Origin: an uncultured Eubacteriales bacterium
GTDB lineage: Bacteria > Bacillota > Clostridia > Oscillospirales > Acutalibacteraceae
Assembly (NCBI GenBank): GCA_900321595.1
Contig: ONWP01000339.1
Location: 1 to 5,017, forward strand
Direction of reading: 5' to 3'
DNA: 5,017 nucleotides
This document shows positions 4,916 through 5,017 of this stretch, piece after piece. The notes under the pieces were generated by a model. It was not told the origin of the DNA. It ran no database searches and was given only the letters and a program-made list of their open reading frames with translations. How positions within the stretch are numbered: position 1 is the first letter of the stretch; the number at the start of each line of letters is the position of its first letter. The position numbers and the translations under genes were made by a program.

Positions 4916-5017
4916 TTATCCGGAGAGCACCGTGACGCCATCTTTAAACTCGATGGACGCGAGGATCGCCGGGACGTCATCATACATCGCCAGATACGTT
5001 TCCGCGTTGTTCGGATC
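4916..5017 (-). CDS. C-terminal end of an unknown gene (start outside window)
   Basis: An open frame enters from the right edge on the minus strand and runs 33 codons to TAA (4918-4916), reading DPNNAETYLAMYDDVP, then AILASIEFKDGVTVLSG. Codon use is GC-ending like the neighbouring genes, and a terminator follows in the right orientation, so this is very likely the tail of a real gene. The text is too short to assign a family. It has no transmembrane segment or anchor. The ending (a helix, then SIEFKDG and a final strand) would suit a small secreted or lipoprotein domain, but that is only an impression. Confidence 0.65.
   Translation of the reverse strand, partial: DPNNAETYLAMYDDVPAILASIEFKDGVTVLSG

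Noticed and set aside
1..5017. tRNA, rRNA, CRISPR array or insertion sequence
   Set aside because: No cloverleaf, spaced direct repeats, transposase text or terminal inverted repeats seen on either strand.

Overview
The window reads as chromosomal DNA of a GC-rich gut-type Bacillota, probably a clostridial or oscillospiral anaerobe. The basis is gene style: a flavodoxin/cyclophilin-like lipoprotein beside a YcjY-like hydrolase, dockerin-type repeats in secreted proteins, strong GGAGG-type ribosome sites and sigma-A-like promoters. This placement is by inference; no rRNA or other taxonomic marker is present.

Left part, plus strand (1-2319). The 3' end of an alpha/beta hydrolase gene (1-391) is followed 20 bases later by a lipoprotein gene (412-1389) that fuses a flavodoxin domain to a cyclophilin-like domain. 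These two look co-transcribed. After a 112-base gap comes a complete short-chain dehydrogenase/reductase (1502-2275). It has its own extended -10 promoter, which overlaps a perfect 9-bp inverted repeat (operator or weak terminator). A hairpin sits at the predicted 5' end of its mRNA, and a GAAA-loop terminator follows the gene.

Middle (2320-2591). This stretch is AT-richer and has no intact gene. It holds a near-consensus promoter, a good ribosome site, a short reading frame broken by a stop at codon 9, and a strong intrinsic terminator. It is either a decaying small gene or a roughly 200-nt untranslated RNA. The terminator also appears to serve the minus-strand operon converging from the right.

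Right part, minus strand (2592-4746). A two-gene operon starts at a TTGCAA-N17-TATAAT promoter (4796-4768). The first gene encodes a secreted dockerin-like plus transglutaminase-like protein with an intact Cys-His-Asp triad. The second, 17 bases downstream, encodes a secreted protein with a closely related N-terminal dockerin-like module and an unrecognised beta-rich C-terminal region. The shared module is 43/62 identical, so the genes share an ancestor in that part. In both proteins the second Ca-binding loop has lost the same two ligands. The pair presumably works outside the cell, perhaps docked to a common partner.

Right edge (4797-5017). The last 33 codons of another minus-strand gene, of unknown function, end at 4916 and are followed by a terminator hairpin at 4833-4861. 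That hairpin insulates the dockerin operon from upstream transcription.
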